NCBI GenBank assembly: GCA_013115135.1
Contig: JABANP010000223.1
Location: 1-64,000, forward strand
Direction of reading: 5' to 3'
DNA: 64,000 bases
Origin: Perkinsus olseni
Lineage: Eukaryota > Perkinsozoa > Perkinsida > Perkinsidae
Shown here: in pieces, positions 1 to 10,922 of the stretch
How the letters are laid out: each line of letters starts with the position of its first letter
How positions within the stretch are numbered: the first letter of the stretch is position 1
Position numbers and translations under genes: made by a program
The notes under the pieces: generated by a model
The model's database searches: none
Seen by the model: only the letters and a program-made list of their open reading frames with translations
What the model was told of the DNA's origin: nothing

Positions 1-73
1 ACGATGGTATCATACGGTATCTACTCGAAAGTGCGAAGCACGAGAGGTGTCGTGGTCCACGACTCGCGGAGGC

Positions 74-77
74 TGAT
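74..77. repeat. Target-site duplication TGAT, left copy
   Basis: TGAT sits immediately outside the left LTR and is repeated at 6839-6842 just outside the right LTR. A 4-bp duplication is usual for Ty3/gypsy insertion. Its intact state marks both ends of the element. Confidence 0.85.
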
Positions 78-301
78 TGTAACGGGGTTCGTGTTAATAT
101 GCAGGAAGAGATGCGGGGATGTACTCACTGATGAACTCTACAAGTAGGGCCTTGCGTTAAACTAGTACTTGTGACAATGAGAGGGGAGAGTGACAGAGGA
201 GTACGGAGTTAGCCGAGACGACGACCCAACGGCAGGTCGGACACAACAGCTATAAAGGCCGCTGCACGCATACACAAACATCCGCGCAGAATCCCATTAC
301 A
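78..301 (-). repeat. 3' LTR of the gypsy-type element (left copy)
   Basis: This 224-bp repeat has TGTAA/TTACA termini and matches 6615-6838 with one visible difference (tataaagg here, tatacagg in the right copy). In transcription order of the minus-strand element it is the 3' LTR, preceded by a polypurine tract. Confidence 0.93.
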
Positions 302-315
302 TCCTACTCCTTTCC
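302..315 (-). other. Polypurine tract of the LTR element
   Basis: On the minus strand this reads GGAAAGGAGTAGGA and directly abuts the 3' LTR, the expected place for plus-strand priming. It is purine-only apart from one T. Confidence 0.75.
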
Positions 316-467
316 AAAAAATAATGCGTATGCAGCAGGAGGAAATAAAAGATCATGATCATACGACCATAGGAGTACGACAGGATACGACAGTGTATCA
401 TAACAACCCTATCGTAACGAAATTAGACCACTCTCCCTCAAATAAGACAAATCGACTAATACAATCA

Positions 468-602
468 ACTTTTTTTTGGTGCCACGGGGGCTTTAAGTTA
501 TCTTTTTTTTGGTGCTACAAGAGAGCTTTAGATTATCTTTTTTTATGGTGCTACGAAAGCTTTAGATTATTTCTTTTTTTGGTGCTATGAGAGCTTTAGA
601 TT
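468..602. repeat. Short tandem repeat in the 3' non-coding part of the LTR element
   Basis: About four imperfect units of roughly 40 bp, each with a T-tract followed by ggtgctac and ending in agctttagatta. On the element's coding strand the T-tracts become A-tracts. It lies between the integrase remnant and the polypurine tract. An ORF reading across it (324-590, plus) is an artefact of the repeat. Confidence 0.7.
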
Positions 603-838
603 AGAAATAGTACAAATACATCTCACCGCTGAAGTAAGTCCATATCCTATCGCATATCAGTGGTAATCGGTTTCCCAAATATAACTGCCACCAACCACCA
701 GTTAGAGTTGCAACATATTAGATACTAATGACACCAATAGTTGATAGATCCCAGATGTATTTCAGAGGGAGATGTATGGAGCAGAGAATCATAGCCGTGA
801 TTCAAAAGACCCGACATAGGGAGAATTAGAGCATTGTT
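603..838. other. Non-coding part of the LTR element, no gene seen
   Basis: This stretch separates the 3' repeat from the end of the integrase remnant on the element's minus strand. I see no coding signal. Confidence 0.6.
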
Positions 839-1965
839 TCAAACAGACCGGACCGAATCCTCAATGAAAGATAAGCGCGATGTGGTCCTCCTCAACCAAC
901 CAAAGCGATCGAATGTTAGAGATGAAGTATGGGTCGGGACACATTTAATATAACCCCTTCGATACCCAGGATAATCCATAATAAGCTCGATCGCTCTTCT
1001 GGGACTCAGACCGTCGAGAGAATCGCAGGCGTTGAACAAAGTTGTTATCATAGCCCTATCTTCCGCCCTAGTACCAACGGGAATAAATCCCTCTTCATGG
1101 CTCACCGGCGGCGGAAGATCTTCAACTGTAGGCGGCTCCGGGTGTGGGTCAGCTTTCTTGGGAACCTGTGGGGCGTTACTGGAAGGGACATTCTCCGAAA
1201 TCTTGGCAGGCGACTCGCTCTCCCTTCCACCCGAAAGGGGTGAAGAGGATGTGTCTGCAGGCGCAGAAGAGCCATACGATGTTCCGGTAGGTTGATAATC
1301 AGGACCCTCAGTAGTCAGCTGTTGCTGAAAGAACTCCCCGGACAGATTGAGGTGAACTAAGTGGTCGACATTGAGCCTAGCAGTAGAGAGTATGGGCGGT
1401 CCACCTGCAACCGTTTTGAGTACGACGGTGTTCCCAGCCACGCTGTCGACAACATAGGGGCCACGCCAATGTAAGGATAGCTTGGTACCGCGGGGAGGCA
1501 TTCGTACTCCCAGGATAGCTTGGTACCGCGGGGAGGCATTCGTACTCCCACGTAGTCCCCCGCTTGATAAGTAGGGAGACTACGACCAAAGTCATATCTA
1601 TCCTTACTCTTTAGACGACTATCCAACAAAGCAAGACGAACACACGCATGAGCCGTTTTCATCGCTTCTACCATATCGACTGCCATGGAGTCAACCTCTA
1701 GGTCGGAAGGATCATGATTGGAGCTACTACCATAATTCCTCACCAGCAGATCAGGCAACGTAGGAGGATTGCGACCGCCGTGAGTAATGAAATATGGTGA
1801 GAATAGGCGACCGGTGCTCACGTTGGTGTTATGAGCAAACGTCACAGCTTGCAAGAACTCGGGCCAAAGTTCTTCACGACCAGTGCATAAAATAGCGAGA
1901 GCATCAATAGGGAATCTATGGGCTCGCTCGCACTGTCCATTAAACTGGGCCCGCAATGGGGAGGT
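839..1965 (-). pseudogene. Broken C-terminal integrase region of the element
   Basis: It continues the pol frame beyond an in-frame TAG at 1966-1968. Immediately after the stop is the conserved integrase block with the third acidic catalytic residue (NGQCERAHR), so the stop separates the D,D pair from the E. Further on a 38-bp perfect tandem duplication (1475-1550) shifts the frame. The remaining C-terminal part resumes in another frame with a GPY/F-like segment (HWRGPYVVDSVAGN) and an acidic, proline/serine-rich tail ending at 839. Both breaks look recent because the surrounding sequence is otherwise intact. Confidence 0.85.
1475..1550. repeat. Perfect 38-bp direct tandem duplication
   Basis: Bases 1475-1512 are repeated exactly at 1513-1550. 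The unit begins ggatagcttggtacc and ends tactccca. Because 38 is not a multiple of three, it shifts the integrase reading frame. Confidence 0.95.
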
Positions 1966-4900
1966 TCGCTATACATCAACATTGCCGATCGTATACAGCT
2001 CAGCAAGCAGAGAGTTACAGAACTCTCTGCCTCTATCCGACCTAACCGTTGAGAAATAGCCATGCTGGCATATCACATTATTATACAGGCAGCGTGCCAC
2101 TGCGGTCATGCTCTTAGTCCGTAATGGACGAGCAATGGTAAAGTTAGAAAATAGGCACACTGCATGAAAAATAAAGCGATACGGATGGCCTTCTATATCA
2201 CTCTTCCCAGCAGGCATCTCAATAAGGTCAATGCCAAGAGCTGAAAAGGGTTTCGTGTAGATGGATGTCCTCAATCTTCCGACCTTCTGGTCTCCCGACT
2301 TCTTCCTCAGTTGGCAGCCGAGGCAATGCTTGCAGAACTTTTTAACCGACCTGGCGAGGTTGTTCCACCAGAAGGACCGACCGATACTCGAAAGAGTTGC
2401 CTCACGACCACGATGGGCACTGTCCGGTTGAATATGGAAATATCGGAGGAACGTCAGTTGGTGGTCTACGGGAATGACCAACTTCTCAACATCTTCCGGT
2501 ATATCCCAAGCATCGGGATAAGGGGCAACCATCATTAGCGCGCCATCGATCGGATCTAATCGGTAGAAACTATCATCTCCACTCCGAGGTAATTGTTGAA
2601 TGATCTCACTGAGAGTTGGGTCACAGCGTTGACTCTGAATGATCTCTCGGCGGCTGGGGAGATGAAGTGGTGGACCCTCGCCAGAAGTAACAGCAACTTG
2701 CAAGCCCGAATATAGATTCACCGCGGATACAGGAAACTGAAATTGATCCCGCTCATCGACACGTCTCCTCTTCCGAGCACTACATGCTGCACAATGTAGT
2801 GAATCAGATGAGCCATCCACAGCAGCTGATACTGAAGATCTACTGATAGCGCTGCGGGTGCGTCGCTCATCGCCTGGTTGAATGGGGTATCGACTGAAAT
2901 AATCAACATTCGAGTGGAGTACCCCTTTTCGATGTACCAGGTCGAAGTCATATTCGCAGAGCCGCAATATCCAGCGACACAACCGCGGCTTGCGAGGCGA
3001 CACATTCAGCAACCATCTCAGATTGTCATGATCCGTGACGACGGTGAAATGTCGTCCATATAAATAGTAGTGCCAGTATTCTACTGCCCAAAGCACAGCT
3101 AATAGCTCAATCTGCTCTGTACCCCATTTACCTTCCGCGGATGATAGGGCTCGACTAGCAAATTGAACTGGACGCTCTATACCTTTCTCATCAAGCTGGC
3201 ACAAGGCAGCACCTAGACCATGACTACTACCATCAGCCTGAACTATGAATGGTCTACTGAAATCTGGATGCACTAGGAGAGTGTCAGCTAGAGCGTCTTT
3301 AACATCCTCAAACTCCCCTTGCTCTCTCTCAGTCCACTGCCACGGCACATTATCACGAGTCAGCTTCCTGAGATAAAAAGTCCGCTGAGCATAATCACGG
3401 ATATGGCTTCTATAGTAGCCGCTCAACCCCAGAAAAGCCTGAAGCTCAGTCCTATTATTCGGGCGACTAAGGGCCGCTATCTCACCTACTTTTTTAGGGT
3501 CAGGTGAGATGCCCTCTCTAGACACACGATAACCGACATAGTCAATTTCCGACAACCCAAAATAGCACTTTGACGGCTTCAGTCGCACACCCTTCTCCAA
3601 GCAACGCTCGAAGACGCGAGTGAGATGCGACAAATGATCCGTCCATGTTCTGCTGCTTATGAGGAGGTCATCCATGTAGGCAGCAAGGCACACATCCCCA
3701 TTTGAATCCATCTCGCAAAGGAGATCTGCGAACACACTATTGACCATCCTCATAAATGAGGCTGGAGCCCCCACCAGACCAAATGGCAACCTCAAATATT
3801 CAAATATGCCATAAGGAGTGGTGAACGAGGTTTTACTTATGTGCTCCTTGCACACTCCTATATGCCAAAAGCCGGAGTACATGTCTAACTTTGAGAAATA
3901 ACTCTTCCCTGCCAGCTTCGAAAGAAGGGTTTTGATCTGAGGCAGGGGGAAGCTATCGAAACGAGTTATCGCATTCAATCTGCGATAATCTATTACCAGC
4001 CTCGGACGGACTTTTTCACCGTGCTCGTCTTTCTTGCTTACAACAAGAATGGGAGAGCTCCACGGGCTGTCGCTCGGTCGGCAAATCCCTTCAGCCACCA
4101 TCCTATCCAACTCACTTTTAACAAACTGGACTTGACTCTCTGGGATGGCGTAGGGGGTACAGTAGATTGGCGGATGGTCACCTGTCTCAATCCGATGAAC
4201 ATACCCCTCGATTTCGCTGAAAGGCTCACCGGCTAAGTGGAATGCTCTACAATACTTCGTAATAATCGCCCCGAGCTCAACCCTCTGTTGGGGGGACAAC
4301 CCTTCACACTCCTCCAATCTAATGGCCTTCAGTACTTCGGCTGCATACGTCTTATCGTCTCTCGCCCTCGAGGATTCCGCACTGCTCCCAGTTGGAGGCA
4401 GATCTCGATCAGGTTCCGCAAAGACTTCCTCCCGTGCCTCATCTAATCTCTCCTTCTCAACCCTCAACTCGGCACGGAGAGAGTCAGACACTTTTCGCGT
4501 CTCACCGTTGATGACTCGTCCGAGAGGCTCATAACTTTTTATCTTCTTGGGAACCGTTGAGGTATTCACGACAAGAACGTTGAAGCAGCCGAGTTGTATT
4601 GAAGACTTATCAAGAGGACCCTCAACCATAAAATAATCTCCCGTGCTATTGATACCAATATCCTTCACCCACGGGTTATCCGGGAGGGTCACCTCCTTCT
4701 GAGAGAAGCAGACACTCACTTCGTTCATCCCTGGTTCTAACACCTTCGTATAATTACTGCGGATAAGGTCAACCGTGTTAGACACCAGGTCACTCTTCGC
4801 ACCGGAGGTGCTTTCAGTACAATCTAGTACCGTACGCCAGTGACCGTGTTCAATTTGAACCACCCGATCAACACAGTTGATATGGGCATTGAGCAAGGTG

Positions 4901-6567
4901 AGGTGGTTGATACCGATGATGAGAGGCCACTGGAGACCGTCAATCACAGGACATTCCATCCGAACACTGTGGTCCCAGTCACCATCGAAGCATAGAGGAA
5001 CCTCTTGTACCACTTCTGTCTTAAATCTAGCTTCCTCAGAAGCCATCCCAACTTCAATAGCCGGTCTCACCTTACCACACTTGAAGCCCAATCGCTGTAA
5101 GTACTCGGCGTGCTCCTTGCTCACCAAACTTACGCTGCAACAGGTATCTATCAATGTTCTGACACCTGGCAGATCATAGCGCGGTGAAATCAGAGTCGCC
5201 AATATTTGGCGTCTAGATATATCCTGCCCAATATCACCGGCATTAACATACAGTGGCATGGCCAGATAATCATCTTTCTTGGGTTCAGCTCTCGAGGGTT
5301 GCTCGCGAGTCTTCTCTTGGGCACTCTCTTCTTTCCTTCCACGGTGCACCGTCTCCTCCAGAGAGCTCTCATCATCTTCGCGCCCCTCTCGGGCATCCAT
5401 ACTATGAACCCTAAATCTCTTCCTTTGGACTTGTCCTCGTCGGGTTGTACCCTGACGATAACCATAGCCCTTACTCTGGCCTTTCGCTTTTCCCTTGCCA
5501 CCTTTACGCCCCTTGCCGAAGCCTTTTGAGTTCTGGCGCAGTGGATAATCTCCACGAGAGAACCATTGAGACTCATCAAAAGAAGTCTCATCATAAAAGC
5601 TCTTGGGCTCGCTAGGCACTCCCTGACCGTTCCTTGCCGGGCCAGAAGAACCCCAGGCTCCCCCAGCAGGCCTTAAGGAAACGTCGGATCTAGTAGGAGG
5701 GTTGTTGTCCCAGCCATTTTGAGACATATCCGCCTCTCCTGGCCACCTGGACGAACCCTTCCTACGATATCTACAATTCCTAGCGAAATGCCCTTCTCTC
5801 CCACAGTTAAAGCATTGCAATGCCGAACACCACACAGTGCTCTCACTCTCCTGTCCTTGACAGGGGGCGCCCTTCGGTGGGAGGTGGAAGTTCTCAAAGC
5901 GCCTAGCCGCTTCAATGAGCGACTGAATAGACTCGTACTTGGCTTGGCGGGCAACGATCTCCTTTCTGATCTCCTCTCGCAACTTCACTATAAACTGTAA
6001 CTGTAATTGAAGATCATCAGTTTTAGTGGATCCATCCCCTTCTTGAGTACTCACCACGTATATGTTGGGGATGAGCTTCTGGAGATCATGATGGAGATCA
6101 AGAAAGCGAACAGCGAACTCCGCTACTGTCTCATTATCGTTCTGGGACAGAGAGTTGAAGTTGGTGAGCAGATCCAAAGTCTTCTCCTCTTTCGGCTTTC
6201 CCCTCTTCGAGCACAAGAAACTCTGGACGTGCTTATAGTAGGCACGATAGTCTTCATCAGATTTGGCGCGAGTGAGCTCCTCGCAGAATTGTGATTCGGC
6301 CAATCTAACCAAATCAAAAGCTCTCTTATCCTGCATCACCTGTTGCTTCAAAAGCGCCACCCAGTGCTTACTAGGTGTCTCCGTAGTCTCAAGAATAGAG
6401 CGTAGTTGATGTAAAAAGTCATCCAGGTCATCAGTAGACCGGTAATGGGGCAATACTATATTAGGTAGTCTCAGGCCAGCAGATGGCCCGGAAGCAGATG
6501 ACCTCGGCTGGGTCATTTGACTCACCACTTCGGTAAGCTGAGGAAGCTTATCGGTCAAAGCATCCAT
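1966..6567 (-). CDS. Gag-Pol polyprotein of the gypsy-type retrotransposon
   Basis: A 1532-residue ORF. Gag-like domain at about 1-250; zinc knuckle C-X2-C-X4-H-X4-C at 252-265 (CFNCGREGHFARNC); glycine/lysine-rich basic linker near 350-385; aspartyl protease near 470-485, where the active site reads DTC rather than DTG/DSG; reverse transcriptase about 800-1000 with YMDD at 964-967; RNase H about 1105-1225 (acidic residues near 1112, 1152, 1179); integrase zinc domain (H1378, H1385, C1415, C1418) and D1447, D1511. It ends at an in-frame TAG before the catalytic glutamate. Gag and pol are in one frame, so no frameshift between them is needed. The start is the first methionine after the primer binding site. 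Confidence 0.95.
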
Positions 6568-6594
6568 CTTCTCTTGGGAGACGTCGGGTTCGAT

Positions 6595-6612
6595 TCTCGG
6601 CGAAAGCCCCCA
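6595..6612 (-). other. tRNA primer binding site of the LTR element
   Basis: On the minus strand, two bases after the 5' LTR, the sequence starts TGGGGGCTTTCGCCGAGA. This is complementary to a tRNA 3' end finishing in CCA. Complementarity continues inward to about 6581 through a complete T-arm (on the plus strand TCGGGTTCGATTCTCGG), so the match covers acceptor and T-arm of the primer tRNA. The tRNA identity cannot be assigned without the genome's tRNA set. Confidence 0.85.
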
Positions 6613-6614
6613 AA

Positions 6615-6838
6615 TGTAACGGGGTTCGTGTTAATATGCAGGAAGAGATGCGGGGATGTACTCACTGATGAACTCTACAAGTAGGGCCTTGCGTTAAACT
6701 AGTACTTGTGACAATGAGAGGGGAGAGTGACAGAGGAGTACGGAGTTAGCCGAGACGACGACCCAACGGCAGGTCGGACACAACAGCTATACAGGCCGCT
6801 GCACGCATACACAAACATCCGCGCAGAATCCCATTACA
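6615..6838 (-). repeat. 5' LTR of the gypsy-type element (right copy)
   Basis: A 224-bp copy of the left LTR, one difference seen. It carries the promoter side for the minus-strand transcript. The primer binding site lies immediately inside. Confidence 0.93.
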
Positions 6839-6842
6839 TGAT
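6839..6842. repeat. Target-site duplication TGAT, right copy
   Basis: Matches 74-77. Confidence 0.85.
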
Positions 6843-8093
6843 GTCTCTCGGCTCGTGCGTGCAAGGTCCACCTCGGCCTCAAGAACCACGGAGATCTGCG
6901 CTGTTCACCATTCTCGACGAACTGCCCTGTTTCTTGACTATTTTACACGACAAACGATCGCCCCGCCCTCGGTAGCCTGTCATCGCGTGGCCTTGGCAGC
7001 ATCACTGGTGAGCGACGATAACCAGTGACGTTGGGAGGGGACAAGAGAGACCGAATGCACTATAGTGACAACATAGTGACGACTATAATGTGCGCTATGT
7101 AACAGCTACAGTCTGGTTTAACACTACTCAGCTATTAGACTACCATCGCCACACTTACCTTCACTGCTGCTGCGTATCATTAGTCTCAGATAACCATCTG
7201 ATCTTATTCTGCGCTTTGCACTAGCGTCAATGAGTATACGTGCTGTCCTAAGCTTAGCGTAGTAAGCTGTAGTGCACATCATCACTAAGCTCCTCTCGAG
7301 TCCAATCTTACCTCTCTTTGAGCCCCGTCTCAAATAGCCACACTGTACCGAGTTATAGTGCACGAGCGGCTAACGCGAATGTCCCGTTTGGCTAGTCGCG
7401 GAGCACGGGCATCCTCCGAAGAGACGTCGAATTGGAAAATCCTCAGACGGTCGCTGCCCGTTTTTCCGGATCTAAGGCCGTTAGGCACAATGGACTAGGG
7501 TAGAGGCTCAGTGACCGAAACTCGACCTTAGGTCGACGACCTTATCTTGGCCCCTGGGAAAGCTGGCCCACTCGTATCCGTCCGCTGGACGTTGATATCG
7601 AGTCTTCGGCCACACTTAAGAGTATTGAACTGCGGAGGAGAAATCTGATGGAGGGTGAGTTGAGTTGATTTCCTACAATTTTTAGACTACAGCAGTCGTG
7701 ATACGCCTAGGAGCATCCTGACACCTTGCAATGTGCATACATTAAAATGGGCGGGGAGAGGGTCCAGACTCTGGACTCCAGAGTCGGACAAAACTGCACA
7801 CAGGGCGGACTTCGGGAAGCGACGCTTCCGAAGCGTCCGAGGTCGCTGTCCTCATGACGGTAATGCTACTATTCTTACTCACCCGTCGTGATTGACGAAC
7901 CCAACCTCAATGTCCGGTATGTAGCGCGTAAAGAGCAACCAAGTTGCATAAAAACTGCCACCTCGCCCTGCCTCGGAATCGAGAATGGCCATCAAGCTAC
8001 GATGAATATGCCAGAAACGGCAACTCGTTTGAAACGGAAAACAGCAACGGTCGTGACCACTAGGTCCACGCCCGCCATACCAAAGTGAATGAC
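6843..8093. other. Intergenic stretch, no gene supported
   Basis: Only short scattered ORFs without recognisable motifs. Small repeats such as the doubled tagtgac near 7060-7080 are visible. I see no RNA gene. Confidence 0.5.
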
Positions 8094-8861
8094 TCACTGG
8101 GGTCCGATACTGGGGCACAACTTCGGGTTAAGTGGTATCTTCTCGCCTCTATGACCAGTGGCAGTGATGGTGTTGGTACAAACGTCGTAGGCCAGGGTCT
8201 TCCATGAGGGCGGATTGTAGCCGAAACCACCGATATTTTTACGGAGCGAGCGGCGGCTTTCACCATTGACACCGAGGACAATGACACTATCGTGCTTGGC
8301 CATACAGAAGGGAGCATGAGGGATATGCCACGGGGCAGCCCCGTTCTTCCTCGCGACACCGCTGATGTCGATCATCTTGTGACTAGCGTCAACCCTGAAT
8401 TGGACCCAGCTCCAGTATCTGCTGCTGCAGCAGTACAAACCATCAGGACCGGACTGCTTGTTGTTAGCTCCCGAGCTACCGGGGCACTGGTCGTGGGTGC
8501 AGACCATGGTCGTCTCCTTGTAGGGAGCTATGATAGCCTGCGCGCCCGAGTCGAAGCGCAGCTCTGACCACGTAGGGGGCGGATATCCAAAACCACCGAT
8601 GTTCCCTCGCTTCTTATCTTCGACGACCATCTCGCTGCCGGACGGGTTCATGTGGAAGTGAATGTCACCGCGATGCCACGGGGCAGCATCAGGCATGTTA
8701 GCCGTACCGGAGGCGGCGAAGGTACCAGCAGTGCTGTTAACGATGAAGACGATAGTACTCCAGTGGTCGCTGCTACCACAGTAGATACCATTGGGGGAGG
8801 GAGGGCTGCCGGCGATGGACACACCGAAGAGGGAGGCTAGAGTAGATAGACGGGCGAGCAT
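8094..8861 (-). CDS. Secreted protein with two copies of an unrecognised ~110-residue cysteine-containing domain
   Basis: A single-exon frame of about 256 residues. I start it at the methionine at 8859-8861 because it opens a clean signal peptide (MLARLSTLASLFGVSIAG); the longer frame adds only an unlikely leader. Two repeats follow, each opening with a G-[IL]-Y-C-[GC]-S-S...W pattern (GIYCGSSDHW; GLYCCSSRYW), then a hydrophobic FxVN/FRVD strand, APWH, and later IGGFGYxPPxW. Cysteine pairs recur (TMVCTHDQCP). I do not recognise the family. The gene at 10151-10922 has the same plan, so this is a local family of secreted or surface proteins. Confidence 0.75.
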   Translation of the reverse strand: MLARLSTLASLFGVSIAGSPPSPNGIYCGSSDHWSTIVFIVNSTAGTFAASGTANMPDAAPWHRGDIHFHMNPSGSEMVVEDKKRGNIGGFGYPPPTWSELRFDSGAQAIIAPYKETTMVCTHDQCPGSSGANNKQSGPDGLYCCSSRYWSWVQFRVDASHKMIDISGVARKNGAAPWHIPHAPFCMAKHDSVIVLGVNGESRRSLRKNIGGFGYNPPSWKTLAYDVCTNTITATGHRGEKIPLNPKLCPSIGPQ

Positions 8862-8918
8862 TGAGCTGAGGATGGGAGGGGAAAAGCCTACGGGAGGGCG
8901 AAAAAATGGCAAGTCCAA

Positions 8919-10150
8919 TATTGTCTAGGATGTCGATGGACGACGGGACCCGAAAACACATGGGGGTGACGTCACCGACTTTGTGTGGGCGAGGATCTGT
9001 CACGTCACGTTGCTCCCCCATGATCGATATGTCCGCAAATCGGGAACACAGTCGTCACGCCGGCCAGGGATGGGAAGCGCATCCTACTCCCGAGAGCTGG
9101 GAATGTGCCCCACAGCGGCATCTTCCACCCGCCCAGGTTACACCTGATGGTACCACTGAGGGTCTGCCGACTATCGAAGACGTACCAGCACGAGAGACAA
9201 GGCGCGAGGAGGAAGGAGGGTCACGCGCTAGACTACAAGCTTCGGAGGACATCGAGCCCGTCCTGCTGGCGTATCTCATCATCACTTCGGATTGATAGCG
9301 AGTAGCAGCCATCACTCGAGGAGTCTCCAGCTGCCAGGTTCATCAGCTTCAAGCCTCGGGGTAGTGGAGCTGCGGTATGGACTGGATCGTTCGAGACAGT
9401 GACACCGAGTCACGCATGATGGGATGTGCTCGCGTGGCGCCGCTGCAGGACGGTCTCACGGTCGACGGACTGCGATGAATGCCAATGCGTGTGATCTGTT
9501 CGGCGCGGGTTCGCACTGCGAAGTTCGCAGCCAGCACTCCTAGCGACTGAGCGGCGATAGAGTGCGATGAATTCAATCATCACGGTCCCGAACGTGAAGC
9601 AAGGTCAGCATGGCGACAGCACTGATGGTATTCAAGCTTGACATCACTACAAGCACCGTGGGTCCACCAGGAGATCAGGGTTCACTGAGTAAACGCGCTC
9701 GTTGGACGAAGTCAGAGCACTCGTCTGAATCAAGTTGTATTGGCAGTGCTTTGTGTGAGTTGATAGTCCAATGCTTACGGTCCCGGCTTAGTTAGACTCT
9801 TGCCGATGTGCTCAGTTAGGGACTCCCTGCAGCGCAATGAGACGTTCGTCAAGAAGCTTTCCTCAGTGGCGGCGGTGCTTTTCAGCCGAACAGTCCGTAG
9901 CCTCCCAAAAATTGACGAATTCAAAGGAGCCACAGCCTGATCTGCCGAGGACAACGAAGTTGCATAAAAACTGTCAGCATCACGCTACCTTGAAATGGAC
10001 AATAGTAGAGTGCGACTGCAGAGAAAAAGGGCGAATCGAGGTAGATAACTCGGAAGAGTGGAAAGTGGGAACTTTCAGCAAACGAACCCGTCAGAAAGAC
10101 GCGGCTCGTTGTGCTGAGTTAAAAATAGATTTGCCGTTCACTCACCGTTG
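8919..10150. other. Intergenic stretch, no gene supported
   Basis: Several ORFs of 60-130 codons overlap on both strands without motifs or splice signals that connect them. I see nothing firm. Confidence 0.45.
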
Positions 10151-10922
10151 CTATTGCTTCAGCATTGCTCCAGGGGTGCAGTTTATCTTCTCACCCCTGT
10201 AGGTGGCAGTGATGGTCTTGGTGTTAGCATCGAAAGGAAGAGTCTTCCATGAAGGGACGGGGTAGCCGAACCCTCCGATAGTGTGACGGAGCGCGCGACT
10301 TTGATGCCCGTTGACGCCGAGCTCAATGACGGTACCGTCCTTGGCCGTGTAGAAGGGGATGCCAGAGAGATAGAACGGAGCAGAGTTAGGGAGGGTCGCC
10401 ATACCACTGATATCGAGGGTTCCATCAGCGGCGTCGACTCTGAAGAAGAAGTCTCTCCAGTACTTGCTGCTGCAGCAGTAGAAGCCGTCAAGGGAAGACC
10501 GGTCGTCGTGTGGTGATGGAAGGTGGTCAGGGCACTGGTCAGGGGTGCACCTCATCTCAGTGTCCTTGTAGGTGGCTGAGATCGTCTGAGTGCGAACGTC
10601 GAAGTTCACTTGCGTCCAGGAAGGCACGCGATAACCGAAGCCACCGATGCTGTGTGGCTCTCTGGTCTTTGGGGCCTTGCCGATGACGATCTCATCGCCC
10701 AACTCGTTCATGTGAATGGAGATGTTCGACAGATACCACGGGGGCCGCATAAGGGAGGTTGGCGATGCCGCTGGCGATGAGGGTCTCGTCAGTGCTGTTG
10801 ACGATGAACATGAGGGAGCTCCAGTACTTGCCGCTGCCGCAGTACATACCATCAGCAATGGACAGATCACCGGCGAGGGACGCGCTGAAGACGGAGGCGA
10901 TAGCAGAGAGACGGAAGAACAT
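10151..10922 (-). pseudogene. Paralog of the two-domain secreted protein, with a single-base frame break
   Basis: The start at 10922 opens a signal peptide (MFFRLSAIASVFSASLAG) followed by the first domain (GMYCGSGKYW, FIVNSTDETL). Near 10738-10745 a run of five C on the coding strand shifts the frame; one base fewer would rejoin the frame that carries the rest of domain 1 (IGGFGYRVPSW) and all of domain 2 (GFYCCSSKYW, IGGFGYPVPSW), ending at 10151. The paralog at 8094-8861 reads straight through the same place. It could be a true pseudogene or a homopolymer error in the assembly. Function unknown. Confidence 0.7.

Larger units (their letters stand above)
78..6838 (-). mobile_element. Ty3/gypsy-type LTR retrotransposon, structurally complete, integrase damaged
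   Basis: The element reads on the minus strand: 5' LTR 6615-6838, primer binding site just inside it, gag-pol from 6567, polypurine tract at 302-315 and 3' LTR 78-301. The LTRs begin TGTAA and end TTACA and are flanked by TGAT repeats. Domain order is gag, zinc knuckle, protease, reverse transcriptase, RNase H, integrase, which is the gypsy order. The two LTRs differ at only about one base in 224, so insertion is recent. An in-frame stop and a 38-bp tandem duplication break the C-terminal integrase, so this copy should not be autonomous as read. Confidence 0.95.

Noticed and set aside
324..590. 88-codon plus-strand ORF
   Set aside because: It runs across the T-tract tandem repeat in the 3' non-coding part of the LTR element, antisense to it.
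929..1295. Plus-strand ORFs over the integrase
   Set aside because: Shadows of the minus-strand pol frame.
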